A DNA stretch of 64,000 nucleotides from Asparagopsis taxiformis (taxonomy: Eukaryota > Rhodophyta > Florideophyceae > Bonnemaisoniales > Bonnemaisoniaceae): contig JALQPE010002634.1 of the NCBI GenBank assembly GCA_030407315.1, positions 1 through 64,000 on the forward strand. The letters run 5' to 3'. The notes under the pieces are model-generated. The model was not told the origin of the DNA, did not search any database, and was given only the letters and a program-made list of their open reading frames with translations. Positions within the stretch are counted from its first letter, which is position 1, and every line of letters begins with the position of its first letter. A program made the translations under genes and the position numbers. Of this stretch, positions 21,781 through 33,415 are shown piece after piece.

Positions 21781-22638
21781 TCAGGCTTCGGCATTCTTCC
21801 CTATCATGGAGCTTCCATGCTCATGATTCATTTTGGAGTTTTCAGAGCTCTGTATATCACTGAGCTCGGGAGCAGGATGGAATTCAGAAGGTCCTTGCCC
21901 TGGAGATTCTCTTCTTTTGCTAGAGTCTCCTGGTGTGCACTCCGAACCGATTTCTTTGGGAGGATCCGGATTTGTGATGCCTTCATCATCGATATGAGGT
22001 GCTGAGGATAGATCCACACCCACTCTACGATCACCGATCACTGAATTGCCTTGTGGGTCGCACCTTAATGCATTTGGTTGGCTGATGGAGTCATTCCGTG
22101 AGTTGTCTTGTTTGCTTGGTTGGAAAGTAGCCTTGTACTTAGCCTGTTTGATAGGTGCAAGCGAGGGATACAACTTGAAGTAAATGTCAAGAAGGAATGG
22201 CAATATGTCATCGTCATTTCCGCTATTCTCTTCAACCTCATTGTCCAGACGAGTATATCTAAGTAGATTTTCATGTGCATCCTCCATGTCTGTTGGCCAA
22301 GTTTCGCTTTCGATGAAAGCTTCAAACTTGCGGGCTTCACCTAAAGCTTTAGAAGCTCGCTTGAATTGCTCCGTAACTGTGGTGTGCTGTACCGGCTTGT
22401 AGCATCTCTCTTGACATGCTTCTCGCAGTCTGTAAAGTGTGTGTATCTGGATCTCTTCTCCTTCATCACCCTCTGCTTTCATGAACACAGTGGACTGCTT
22501 TAGAGAGGAAATGTTGATAAACTTCCGGAATACTCTGCAGTCCACCTTAGCTGTAATTGACTCCGTGGATACCATAGGATCCATATTATCACGTTTCGAA
22601 AGCTGATCTGCTGCTATCTCAGTCAGCTCTTCATTCAT
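21781..22638 (-). CDS. Hypothetical protein between ParB-like and methyltransferase genes, 285 aa
   Basis: Open 285-residue frame on the same strand as its neighbours: 21 bases after the ParB-like stop and 66 bases before the methyltransferase start. The N-terminal two thirds look helical and acidic ('AEGDEGEEIQIHTLYRLREACQERC'). The C-terminal third is rich in Ser, Pro and Asn and probably disordered. No domain recognised. The close spacing suggests co-expression, or exons of a single spliced ParB-methyltransferase gene. Confidence 0.6.
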   Translation of the reverse strand: MNEELTEIAADQLSKRDNMDPMVSTESITAKVDCRVFRKFINISSLKQSTVFMKAEGDEGEEIQIHTLYRLREACQERCYKPVQHTTVTEQFKRASKALGEARKFEAFIESETWPTDMEDAHENLLRYTRLDNEVEENSGNDDDILPFLLDIYFKLYPSLAPIKQAKYKATFQPSKQDNSRNDSISQPNALRCDPQGNSVIGDRRVGVDLSSAPHIDDEGITNPDPPKEIGSECTPGDSSKRRESPGQGPSEFHPAPELSDIQSSENSKMNHEHGSSMIGKNAEA

Positions 22639-22658
22639 TATAGCGCCGATTGTGTCAA

Positions 22659-23528
22659 TTACATTGTGAGACGAGCAGCTGTTGCCGCTATTTGTTTCAG
22701 TGTACTTTCTTTCGTATGAGTTGCACCATCATAAGCTGCAGCAACGTCTGCTATCGTTACTTTCTTAACACTTTTCTCTCCTTTCAAACGGTCATGTTCT
22801 TCGCGGAGGCCAGATAGAACATCGAAAAAAGTCGGCTCAATGTAATACTCGCTTGAGTGCTTCGTGTTCTGCGATCTGGCCAATTGTTTCAAGGTTTGCA
22901 ATGGAAAGCCTCCACTTAGAAGAGTAACTGGCCATCGAAAGCTCTCCCACCGTTTCTTTATGTCTTCTTCCTCATGATTCATGAGCTGAATGATTGCCTC
23001 GTGACGGTGAACACCATCTATAACCCCATACCACTCTGATCTTGATTCAATTTTTTCCTTCACTTGTTCTGACGATAGTTCCAAAGCTCAGAAATAATCT
23101 GAGACATGGTGGCGATGTGCACCTGTGAGTGGCATTATGATAGCTGAGTCCGAGCCGGCTGTGAAACCTGTTCGCACGAAAATAGCTTTGAGGCGGTCAA
23201 CTCCTGACCTGGAGACGGGTCGTATTTTTGTCATTGGCACACAAGCTTGGGGATCCACGGTGGTGTTTACAAAATTTTCCATTACAACACCGAAGCGCAG
23301 CACTTCTGGGGCCCGTTCAAGGTCCTGATCTTCAATCTGATTAGGAGCAGGGGAATGTACATAAGGGAGTTTGGAATGTTTGACCATATTTCTCTCCTTA
23401 GAAATAAGGGTTTGGGAGGAAGACCTTCCATCATTCCGACTATTACCGCCCTTTCTCAGCTTCGAATCACGCTTGGACCGATACATAGACGAAGATCGAG
23501 GAGGTCTTAGTTGCATCTCCCTATTCAA
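22659..23528 (-). pseudogene. ParB-like protein with one in-frame TGA
   Basis: One frame of 290 codons interrupted only by TGA at 23088-23090. Upstream of the stop: 'CVPMTKIRPVSRSGVDRLKAIFVRTGF', resembling the P-x-x-I-R-P...R-x-x-x-L start of a ParB/Srx N-terminal domain. Downstream: 'WYGVIDGVHRHEAIIQLM', matching the I-D-G-x-H-R nucleotide-binding signature. The C-terminal part has a helix-turn-helix-like segment ('VTIADVAAAYDGATHTKESTLKQIA'). ParB-like domains use CTP or act as nucleases and are frequently linked to DPPY methyltransferases in phage-like DNA. The stop could be inactivating, a short intron region, or an error. Confidence 0.65.
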
Positions 23529-23549
23529 CTAATCGACGATCACAGTAGC

Positions 23550-24069
23550 TCAGCCAAAAAGGGATGCGTAAAACTGAAAATTAGTTTTGGAAAGGGAATT
23601 GCTTGTGGGACCCTTGACTGTTTTGACAAACCGGAAATTATGTCCAAGCAACGTACAGATGTGTTCAATTAGTTGAATCGTGCTCACCAGGAGATGCTCA
23701 GATTGTTGCGAATTTTTGCGTTCAAGAAGCTTGATGATATTCTGGAGGATGTGCCTGGGTTCATTAGCATCAAGTATCTTATTTATACCGAGTTGACTCA
23801 GGCGTTCCAGAATAGGAGACCTCATGTACTGGGCCTCATTACTGTTGAAGTGTGATTCAACGTAAGGTGTATCTGAGGTCGGAGAACTATCTCGGCAAAC
23901 TGTGTCTCAGTACCATTTCATCCAGTCCCATATGACAAATCAACTTTGAGAAATGGATAGAAAACGGTGCCCCATGCCGTCCTGATAGGCCTTTCTTTGC
24001 GCTAGATATTAGGTATGACGAATCTCCACTTGCACATACAGACGTGAGTCGCACTACTCTGCAGAGCAC
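23550..24069 (-). pseudogene. Hypothetical upstream fragments of the methyltransferase cluster
   Basis: Two minus-strand frames (23887-24069 and 23550-23825) lie one frame apart and could be joined by a single indel or intron. The second reads 'RSPILERLSQLGINKILD' and 'LLVSTIQLIEHICTLLGH', a helical segment. No family is recognised. They end 22 bases before the ParB-like gene's first codon. Confidence 0.35.
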
Positions 24070-25480
24070 TGCATACGGTGTAAAGCACTTTTAATCTTAC
24101 GCTCCGCCGACCAGTCTTCATCTATCAGTTTTAATCAAGTCCGTTGTGTGGATTTCCATCACGGTTGTGACCACGCGGAAATTCATGGGCGCAATATATA
24201 TGATTGAGTTCTGTAAGGATTAGTCCTAGAGGCACTTTCGGTTGTGCCAGTATGCAATATTTCCTCCGATTTTCGGTTCAGAAACCATATTGATGCTCGG
24301 ACATGATATTGTGAACGTTTGTCACTTGACATCTCTGAGATTTAGGATACCGACAAGCTCAAGATGTGCCAATCTTGATAACGAGTGATTTCTTCTATGT
24401 CCGTTTCAGTATTACTGGGTAGCCACTGAAAGAAATTTCAGTAAAGGCCCAGGGCCTAAAGCATGTAACTTACTGATGAGTTCGTCTGCCATAAAGACGT
24501 TACGCTTTCGTTTCAATCTGTTGAGTACGGATTTACGTATTCATTAAACTCGCTTCATTCAGACACGTATATGTTATGAAACATCGCTGTACTTCACCTA
24601 CCAGTCCCGAATTATACGGCATTAGGATAAGACATTGGACAAATCATTGTCGAGACAGAACTACACTGAGCTGACACGTTTTGGGAATTGAATCATCGAC
24701 TGTATTTTGAGATTTTTTGTCTGTCTATTTCTTGTCACAAAACGTCTTCCAAATGTGCTTCCAGGGTTCCTGATAACAGACATGTACATGCTTGATGAGT
24801 GGGATATGTCATATCACCCAGAGTTCAAGCTCCTAATCACCTACCCGGACACTGCATCGTGGGCACGTGGCGATCTGGCCCAAATGTTTTCCTTTTTTCT
24901 AACTATGGATTAGTATCGAACAATAAACACTGCACAGGTCAAGTGGCCCAGGATCCCATCTCAATTTGAGTATCAATATAGACTTATTGTTATGAACCAA
25001 TCAGAACTATTTTTGTGTAGAAAACAGTTCGTAAGTCGCTCCGAATTCCTCATTCTATATTGATCTATTCAAAGAACGTCAGATCACATCCATTTTTTTG
25101 CTTCCTTTTCGGGCAGTCTGCTGCGCCGTGATAAGAGTTCAATTGAAAGTTAACGACATCAAACCTGTATTCACATGTTTCTCTGTCCTGCTCTAGAACG
25201 AACTGTAAAAGATTATCAGTATCCGAATATAGGTATACTGTGCAGGATATTTGGCTCGACCTGTCTAGTAGGTAGAGGGCAATATCAATTGAATGATCAT
25301 GACAACGTCTAAGTCATGAACCCTAAATGCCTCCAATATGCTTCAGCCGAGAATATTGCATAATCGCTTCTTCGATATACAATGAATGGCACCAAATCAA
25401 ACTCTCAACCATGATTAGTCATTTCAGACATGAACGTGTCAATACCGAGGCTTCATGAGCTAGAAAGAGAATTTCTTCTT
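24070..25480. other. Central divergent intergenic region, no gene seen
   Basis: About 1.4 kb of AT-rich sequence between the outward-reading methyltransferase cluster and transposase gene. It should contain both promoters but no specific element is identifiable. Short frames such as 24707-24913 have no recognisable content. Confidence 0.5.
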
Positions 25481-25516
25481 TAGCGAGATTCTATCACAGG
25501 TTGGAGATAGAATAAG

Positions 25517-26970
25517 ATGTACATCTTTTTCCCAGTTGAGGGGACCTTTACGATTCTGCGATCGTGCAAGACAATTGACAGTTCTATTTCACCTAACAAG
25601 ATCTCCAGCTTTCCCTTTGAGAAAGGCAAGAAATATTTCCAGCAGACTGTCGATCGTTTTGAGAAGAAAATGGGGGACTCAATAGCATCCATCGGTCTGA
25701 GTTCTTTATCAGACACCGTGATAAGTGGTTCGGACTCAGAGGAATTATCTCAAGCTTCGCTGAAGGACGATTACATGACTAATGGCAGGCCTCCCAGTCA
25801 CTTCAGTGATAATGTAAACTGGCATGAAGAAGAGTACGAATCATTCAATCATTTTGAGTACAAGGGGGGAAACGACGCCAACAATCGTTCGTATAGGTTC
25901 AATCATCGCAGGAAATCCTCGGAGCCATCGGCGTCAACACTTCTCAAACGAAGAATAGAGGCTGCAGAAATCCTTTCGGCGGAAGACTTCCAGCTTATCC
26001 AATGCTGCAAGCGATTGAGGTGTTTCAAACGAGCAGATTCACGTTTCTTCAAACGAAAAATTGGTGCATTCTCCAGGATGACCAATGCACAAAGACGAGA
26101 ATGCCTCACCGAGATGCTGCGTTTCAAAAGATCTACTGAAGGAACCAGCAAGGTTTTCTCTTTCGATGGAAGAACTGTATGTGCTAACTTCCTGAGCAAA
26201 GCCTTTAAGATATCTCTAGATTTACAATGTTCTATCAAACGGACCAGATGTACCATCTCAAAAAGAAATGCCAAGTTGCAAAGAGGTTCATTGGATGTTC
26301 AATGTGTGCAGAAGGACTCTATTGTTACGTTCTTGTGTCGTCTTGCAGAAACAACAGGGTCAAAGATGCCTGACAAGACTGAGGCACACTTGCCCTTCTT
26401 CAAAAAGTCTGAAGTCTATCTGCGCTTCAAGGAAGAGCATGTGTTGCTTCATTCCACTGTGCCACCCTCTTCCTCTTACTTTGTGTATGTCTGGAAGCGT
26501 GAATGCCATTCTATAAAGGTCCGGAAAGCTACACGTTTTGCTAAATGCGATGAATGTGAGGATATGAGAGCTGCTCTTCTGCTGAACTCAGTACCCTGGC
26601 CGTTCTACATCAGCAATCCTGTCCAGAAGGAAGCGTCATGTAGAAATGGTTTCGAGGGAAAGACGGGAGTACCAAACCAAAATAGAGAGATCAATTCTTC
26701 ATCCCCCGCAATATCTTTCAATATGTATTGATGGAGTAGATCAGAGTGCTTTTGGTCTACCTCATTTTGCTGTGAATACGAAAAGAACTCGTGGAAGAGC
26801 GTTGCGCATCAAGTTGATTGGAGTCCTTGAGCATAGTACAGAGAAGAAATTACACCTCTACACAATGTCGGAGGAGTTCGAAACTGGGGCGAGCCATATT
26901 ATTGAGTGCATCCACCGGTTTCTCAACGACAGGCAACGCATAGGAGCTCTTCCCTCAACATTTTATGTGC
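25517..26970 (+). pseudogene. DUF7869-type transposase-like gene, 5' part
   Basis: The first 404-codon frame has an acidic disordered N-terminus followed by a conserved region: 'VCANFLSKAFKISLDLQ', 'FLCRLAETTGSKMPDKTEAHLPFF' and 'RFAKCDECEDMRAALL' (C-x2-C). A +1/-1 frame change at about 26625-26640 leads into 'LSICIDGVDQSAFGLPHF', 'KLIGVLEHSTEKKLHLYT' and 'GASHIIECIHRFL'. These match the layout of DUF7869-domain proteins, widespread in transposon-rich eukaryotes. The gene is cut at codon FYV by the CACTA-type element and resumes at 37127. An alternative start is the Met at 25670. The frameshift and insertion make it inactive here. Confidence 0.75.
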
Positions 26971-28210
26971 CACTACTGTGTCTGAAATCGGGCCTGGGGC
27001 AGTACTGTACGGCTGTAAAATTTACTGCCTGAGGGAGTAAAATTTAATACTGTAAAAGTATAAATTAATGCCCTACTTGCCGGTAGTACAGTGCACTGCC
27101 CGGAGGCAGTGGCCATGTGCTGCCGACGGCAGTAGAAAGTACTGCCTGGATGTATGACGTGAGGCAGTGGTGGGAGGCAGTGATAGATGCTGTATTTAGA
27201 TTGTCTATCTGGCAGTGATTTGTCCTACATTGGCCTGTAAAATAAAGTAGTATATTGAGCTGACTTGGACAGCACGGGGAGGAAGTAAAATATGCTGTCC
27301 AGGAATATGGCCCACGGCAGTATTATTTGGTGGCGTGCGATGCACCGTGTGGCAGTAGAAGCTAGTGTTTCCGGCAGCGTGCTGTGCTGGCTGCAGGCCC
27401 GAATGACGGCAGCACATTTTACTATATCTAGAGAGAGCCCCGATGTACTGTATGATACTGCCTGCACGTCATTCCAGAGGCAGAGAAATGTGCTGGATTC
27501 TATTCTTGGACAATCCAGTAATTTCTGCTGCTGTGTGGTGCTGCTTTTTTTCTGTACTTACAGGTAGTGACAAGTATATGTTCTGGCAGCATAGTAATGT
27601 AGTGTAATAGGATGACAGCGGACATACTGCGAGGCAGTGTATTCTATTGCCTGTGGAAGCGAGTAGGGACAGTAAATTATGATGTCTGACGAAATGTGTG
27701 AAAGCAATGAAATGAGCTGCTGAGTCTCTGGAAAAAGCTGCCTGATAGTACTGCTTTAAGATACGAAAAGTGGTACCGTACCGTGCTACTTGCCGTGGTG
27801 GAAAGTGCTGCCGTGCTACTACTTGCGTATTTGTAAATCACTGCCACGCTGTACTGCTCCAGGATATGTGAATTGCTGCCCCACAGCACTGCGAAAAGTA
27901 GTAGATTTTGATGTATTATAGAGCTGTCCAAATCAGTCTAAAGTACTGTCTGATAGCGTTTTCCTCGGCAGGGGCATAGGACAGTACCACTTACTCAGGC
28001 AGTAGCCTGTGCCAGTGCAGTGTACTACCTGGAAGTACTACCTATGGCAGTACATTTCACAACCAGGAACTAGTGCTTGACACAGTACAATTTACTGCCG
28101 AGAAGTCTATACTGAACCAGTAAATTGTAGTGCCTGGCGGTACTGACTCGGGCAGAACGGGAAAGTAGTAGTATATGATGCCTAGGGTAATACTTTCTAG
28201 TGCCTACAAT
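26971..28210. repeat. Left subterminal GGCAGT/ACTGCC repeat array
   Basis: More than 25 copies of TGCC/GGCAGT-type hexamers in both orientations, often next to TACTGT or GTAAA, at irregular spacing. The terminal region of CACTA elements typically carries such motifs as transposase-binding sites. The density falls away near 28200. Confidence 0.85.
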
Positions 28211-28678
28211 TGATGTTCAGGACGATAGAATCAGGTGGAAATGCCATTCCAGCCGCATGTTCAGGCATCTGGCTACGAAATGTCGGGCAGAATGGAGTAT
28301 CTCTCTCGGTGGTCTTCATAGAAATGTATAGGGATAACCAAGTGTGATCTAAAAGGATGTCAGGATTTTTATGTAGCAAGGACAACGATGCCTCAAGGAT
28401 TGTTTCAGTTCTATCATTAGACTAGACTACTCATCAAATCGAACTATCGTATCTAAAATCTTACCATCTCTACAGCCAGGACTAATGTACAAGCAAATCG
28501 AGATCCTTGCTGTTTCAAAATTACATGTGATGTTCAGACAGGAGGGAAGTAAACACCATTATAGATGATTTGCAACAGGTTAGCAATCGGATATAGAAAA
28601 GTAATGTAAAGGATGAGAAGAGTATGAGTATGTACGGAATGAACAAACTTACCATCATTGAACTATTTTTGCGTGCAA
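28211..28678. other. Spacer inside CACTA-type element
   Basis: AT-rich, with no supported gene. A minus-strand frame at 28197-28385 has no recognisable content. Confidence 0.35.
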
Positions 28679-28748
28679 AGGTATTGGTTGTAGGTTGGAA
28701 TGACGAAAGCTTGCAAGCTTTCTCCATTCCAGCCTACAACCAATACCT
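28679..28748. repeat. 70-bp near-perfect palindrome
   Basis: The half AGGTATTGGTTGTAGGTTGG... pairs with its partner over 35 bases per arm, with about three mismatches and no spacer (centre AAGCTTGCAAGCTT). Confidence 0.9.
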
Positions 28749-28989
28749 ATGCCAGAAGCATTTCCAATCAATAGACTAGAATAGGATCAGCGAAGAACGA
28801 TATCTATGTTTAGTGCACTATCTTTCAAGGAAAGCATGTGGAAAGAAATGAGAGAGGAGAAAGATACCTACTCGACAACGTACCAGCCTTACCTGCCATC
28901 TTCATGATACCCGGATGATTAAATGGTCCTATACGTCGCGCATCAACAGCCTTAAATAGACAGCTCATCCACCCATGATGACCTCGTCG

Positions 28990-29065
28990 TAACTGGAAGG
29001 CAGATGATTTGGCAGACGATGATGTGGCAGATGATTTGGCAGCGGATGATCTGCCAAATTTTCCG
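28990..29065 (-). repeat. Short tandem GGCAGATGAT repeats
   Basis: Five or so degenerate copies of GGCAGATGAT/GGCAGACGAT in a row, with an inverted ATCTGCC copy at the end. They share the GGCAG core with the subterminal repeats. Confidence 0.6.
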
Positions 29066-29585
29066 GACGTGATAAATTAGCAGTAATTGAGATCATGCCC
29101 CTAGGCAATTTCAAACCAACCCAAAAGTCTTGGTAATGATGTTTAGCTGCATACTGAAGGAGAAATATCCAATAAATGCTGTGGATTAGAGTAGTATACA
29201 ATTCCAAAGAGTATTGAAACAGTGTTCTCATCTGTATATAGTTTATTACCATGATAAGATTACTAGTGAGGCCTATTATACCATGTGCTGAAGCTTAATT
29301 GTAAATGATTCGTGTATTTCATTCATAAAGGGAAACTGGAATCTTTGCAGTCTTGAAAGCTCGCTTGAGAACTCAACATGGGAAATCAAGTCACCTGCTC
29401 CTCGAGTTAGCTAGGACACTAGTCAGTGTGAAGTTTTCGATAAGATGTAACGGTAAGAAAATGTAGGTACCATAAACTATTACAGTGACCTAGTTAAAAA
29501 GAGACGGATACCATCTTATTAGTTGCCTACTAGTTGACATTAACCCACAATTTGTGCAAGGTTCTCTCGAATCCAAAGACAAGAG

Positions 29586-30065
29586 ATGAGACGAACAGCT
29601 GTTCGGAAGAAAAGTACACCTCGAAGAACCCGGAGAAGGTTTGAATCATTGTCAATCCCATACGAAAGTGGGACAAGGCACAAAAACGGGGAAACTTCGC
29701 ATGCTTCGAACGAAACATTCGAGGCTCACGCCAATATGCCGGACAAAAACGTAGGAAAAGCAGCTGCGGAAGACGAGAATATTTCTGGTGTCAATGGAGA
29801 AGAGCACATCGAATTTTTTGAGGCTGGAAAAGTTACCAGAGATGAACAAACGATGGAAAGCTTGGCAGAGAGCTGTGGTGAGCACGACGGAGAAGAGGCT
29901 GAGGAAGATAACCGCGGAATTGTGGAAGAACCGTTGACATGGCCAGAATTCTCTACAATAATATCGCTCCGAGGAAGGCTACAGATGAAACGAAAAGACT
30001 GTGAAAGTATGTGTGTGATGTCTAATTTCAAGCGGCACATTTCAGATCAAGCACCTAGCGACTAG
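29586..30065 (+). CDS. Hypothetical charged protein, 159 aa
   Basis: Open frame with a basic N-terminus ('MRRTAVRKKSTPRRTRRR', a nuclear-localisation-like cluster) followed by an acidic middle ('EEAEEDN'). It may be a first exon or the accessory protein of the CACTA-type element. No family recognised. Confidence 0.35.
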   Translation: MRRTAVRKKSTPRRTRRRFESLSIPYESGTRHKNGETSHASNETFEAHANMPDKNVGKAAAEDENISGVNGEEHIEFFEAGKVTRDEQTMESLAESCGEHDGEEAEEDNRGIVEEPLTWPEFSTIISLRGRLQMKRKDCESMCVMSNFKRHISDQAPSD

Positions 30066-30968
30066 TACATGAGAAAAGTCGTTTCACCATTCATTTTTAA
30101 AACATGTTTCCCACAAAGTATGGATGTAACATGTGAAATAGATGTAACGAGAAGCGGCTCTAGGCTTGGAAAGATGTCTCCCGGTCTTTCTAGTAGCCCT
30201 AGAGCTCACTGTACTACATCAGTACGAATCGTGGTACAGACCACATGGGCGAAAATGGGTATATTGACCTGACCCATTCTGGACTGCATAAAGTCCAGTA
30301 AAAGAGATAAAAGTTATGAAAAGTTAGACGAAGCATATAGAATTGCTTCAGAAAATATTAAAAACTCTTTCATTATCAAATTCCGTGCAGCTGTTCTGAA
30401 TGATTGTTAGACGCTAGGGCTAGCGTCAAGTACTATATCTGTTGACTCACTGGGAATGGGCCTGGTAGGCCTAATTCCGTGAGAAAACTTTGACCCTCGA
30501 TTTCTCTATGAAGGAGTGCTCTAGGCTCTCTGAAACCTATCTCATCGTATTCAGCGTGCCCGAATTAGTCGGGTAGCAACTTCTCCGGGGCTCCTACGAC
30601 ACTCCATTACGGAGTAACTGGCCTCTGAAGTTTCAATTTGTTTGTCATAATTCAAATTAGTAATTAGAAATGCTAGGACGAGTTGAGGTCCTGGCACTGG
30701 GGAAAATGTTATGATAGATGTACACGTGGCGATGGCATGATAGGAATCACACGTGTATCAGATTGGCAGCGGGTGCTTGCTAGGACAGACTGTCAGTGAC
30801 AGTCTGTCTGGAGCAGTCTTGAACAGGCTGTCCTTAGCACCGCCGGCGCACCTCGGCGAGAATACAAATAATGTAATGAGCTCGCAGATTCAATAAACGC
30901 TCGGTAAGCGACCAATTTTTATCAACAATATCGACAGCAAGCTGTACGAAACAATACGACTGAAGATT
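30066..30968. other. Spacer with 25-bp palindrome
   Basis: No gene is supported. At 30784-30808 lies a perfect 25-bp palindrome, GACAGACTGTCA-G-TGACAGTCTGTC, followed by further diverged AGTC/CTGTCC copies up to 30840. Confidence 0.6.
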
Positions 30969-31801
30969 TTGAGTGCAGCTGCAGTAGATATACCCTGTAC
31001 ACAGTGTGATGGTCCAGCTTGTAGTGCAGAGAAGTTCTTCGCAACAGATAGGCACACTGTTAATCTCCTGGGTGCCGATGTGCTCTCTGGTATCTTCAGT
31101 TCTTCGACAGTGGGGAGTGCCGCCCATGAACTGTTCAGCTTCTACGCCCAGAAGTTTAAACCTGTTTATAACTCTACAGAAGACAGTTCCAATAATCCCT
31201 GGCATCAGATTCGAAACAAGGCTGAGGTAACCGCAGAGCAAAAGGCCTCACGTCTGGGAAGGTTCTGTATCTCAAGGAAGAAGATATGTGACAATTTCGA
31301 AGAAGAGGACAAACACCAATTCAAGAACAAGATGATTCTCGAGGTCGGTAAATTGATCTTTGTCGAGATAATGAGCTTGGGCAGAGGAAACCATGAACCA
31401 GTGGTCTTTCCTAAAACAGGATTACGTCTATTGCTAATCTCTAGTGGTGCTCCAGATCAACACTTGACACAGACTTGCTGGTTGTCATTAGTGATTCTGA
31501 TTTCCCATCTGGACGGTCATATTTTCTGATGGCAAGCGCGGCTGATGGGTTCTGGCTTCGTAGAGCGTATTTCAGTCACGTCTGTTCGATGCCTACATAC
31601 GCTAAGAAGTACAGAACGCCTGTTACTGACACTTACGTGCCACCGTCTTCTCTCTTCATCAGTCTCGGTGAAGTCTACCACGGAGGCAAAGGATTCAGTA
31701 GTACAACTGCGGAAAATCGCCTAGCATATAGTCTTCCAGTTCATTCTCATCTTTACCTTCAAAGTAACGACGAAAAATTGGGGATGCTACCGAAACAGTG
31801 A
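30969..31801 (+). pseudogene. Fe(II)/2-oxoglutarate oxygenase-like gene, one frameshift
   Basis: Two overlapping frames (30969-31529 and 31475-31801) join by one indel near 31480. The first contains a C-x2-C pair and ends near 'SGAPDQHLTQT'; the second reads 'VVISDSDFPSG', 'RSYFLMASAADGFWLRR' and 'VPPSSLFISLGEVYHGGKG', ending 'HSHLYLQ'. The order GAPDQ-H...VPP-S-FI-G-H-G...H-Y resembles jelly-roll 2OG oxygenases, and the VPPxSxFIxxG...HxG core is shared with the broken gene at 522-1000. The expected Asp of the H-x-D metal pair is Thr here, so catalysis is doubtful. Motif-based inference only. Confidence 0.4.
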
Positions 31802-32405
31802 ACTATTGGGATGCACCTGGTGCGTCATAGTCTGCAGGGATACTGCATTGCATCTCGCTTTACTAATCCTAAGCTAGCTTCGGTAGTACAACTACTTGCT
31901 TTACCACATTTGAATTTACTCCTATTCATGACTTAGAGATTATTAGAACATTCCGTCCAGCTCACAGTAGAATTTCTCTCCCTCCGGCCCAATACAGTTT
32001 CTACCGCTTACATCGTACTCATGATTCTCTCACTCTTTCCTCCATGGATAGCATACTATTGCAGAACTGTACCACATGCCGCTTTCCTCTTCGTTTGTTC
32101 TTTAGTCTCATTAAGCTGCACACTTAGTTCACAAACCGTTTGAATTCATCTAATCCAGCTCGACAACACCAAATTGGCCAATGGAGCTCCTTTACTTAGC
32201 CTTGTCCGACCAAAAACTATACCCGGTATTATTTTGGCATGGCAATTGCCAGGTGCACCATTTTCGTTGGCTGAAAATTGGCTAGACATCCCTAACCTAT
32301 TGCATGTCTGAACCTAGCTAGCTAGCCTAGTCTGACCGAAAAAATTACTAGCCTTTGTATTGATACTCAAGTTGCATTGAAATGTGACCTCCTTGTTCGT
32401 ACACC
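31802..32405. other. Spacer with MITE-like segment
   Basis: No gene is supported. 32165-32290 contains CCAATGG, ACCCGGTATTATTTT and CCAGGTGCA motifs that recur at 33176-33363 and 35560-35745. Confidence 0.45.
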
Positions 32406-33132
32406 ATGGTGTACGAACCAGGAGATCGCATTGCGATTTCACCTGAAAACTGTGATTCACTTGGACATGAAGCACTTGATGTCTTTAGAATCTATCCTGA
32501 TGATATTTTGGAAGTGATGGAACCAGCGTGGAAAACTGCACTAGCTGAGCGCCGAATCGATCACTGTCGAAAAACGACGAGGGAATTGTTCAGTTCAGAG
32601 CCGAGCTTTTCTTCCACATCGCCGCACTTCAGCCTCCGAACTTCACGCTACGAGCAAGGATTGCTGCCCTTTTTCTCATCACTAACCCAACAATACTTCC
32701 ATCCCTGATGGAAGAGAGAGCGTGCAATGTTCCAATTGCTTTATCTATTGTCGAAGACGTGACCATCGTTTCGCCCCCTCCTATTTTGCCGCACATAGAC
32801 TTCGTTTTATATCCACTTCGACTATATATATATATACGTATTATATCCAGTCAAACTTGAAGACTGCGCCAAACCCCGTCGAGGTCGCGTATGGAAAGGT
32901 GTTCTATGAAGCAAAAACTATGCTTCTATTGAAATATGGAAGGATTCCTCGGTACCGTAAAGTCAGCCGAATGGTGGGCAACCCTTCCTGCAGGATTCGT
33001 GATACTATTTACGGTGATATGTTACATTATGTGAAGGTTCTCAAGCAGGGGAGAATAAGGATGCAAACAGTACAGTACACAGGTCGAAGAATGATTAGCA
33101 AGACAAGAGTAGTTACCATAAAGAAGCAATGA
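32406..33132 (+). pseudogene. Fragments with weak FAD-binding reductase similarity
   Basis: The frame at 32406 begins 'VYEPGDRIAISPEN', which resembles the Y-x-P-G-D-x-x-x-x-x-P-x-N start of the FAD-binding domain in P450-reductase/NOS-like flavoproteins. A shifted frame from about 32590 continues 'ALQPPNFTLRARIAAL'. Two frame changes follow, then an unrelated-looking basic frame to 33132. A captured gene piece is possible. The similarity is short and could be coincidental. Confidence 0.25.
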
Positions 33133-33175
33133 ACTGGCCAGTTCTATTCCCACCTCGCTGTGAGCGACTCAGATC

Positions 33176-33363
33176 CATTAGAACCCAGAAATAATACTGG
33201 GTATTATTTTCACTTTGCTAAACCAGGTGCAGTGCACTTATTGGCCGCACTGCAGCCAGCCTGGCTGACCAATGAGCGCACTGCACCTGGCCATTAGAAC
33301 CTAGAATAATACCGGGTATTATTTTCACTTTGCTAAACCAGGTGCAGTGCACTCATTGGCTGA
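33176..33363. repeat. Duplicated ~75-bp MITE-like repeat
   Basis: The unit from CATTAGAACC through GGTATTATTTTCACTTTGCTAAACCAGGTGCAGTGCAC to ATTGGC occurs at 33176-33250 and 33291-33363. An inverted copy of the GCACTGCACCTGG end lies between them, so the block can fold into hairpins. Confidence 0.75.
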
Positions 33364-33415
33364 ATGAGTTGGCTAGATCTCTGCATAGCGAAGCGTAGTC
33401 AATCCCGACACGAGT

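Noticed and set aside
20374..23528. Bacterial or phage origin of the methyltransferase cluster as contamination
   Set aside because: The cluster is continuous with TIRs and a eukaryotic transposase-type gene, and the methyltransferase 3' end lies inside the TIR.
26971..28210. Possible CRISPR-like or satellite array
   Set aside because: The GGCAGT motifs are short, unevenly spaced and in both orientations; there are no constant repeats with unique spacers.
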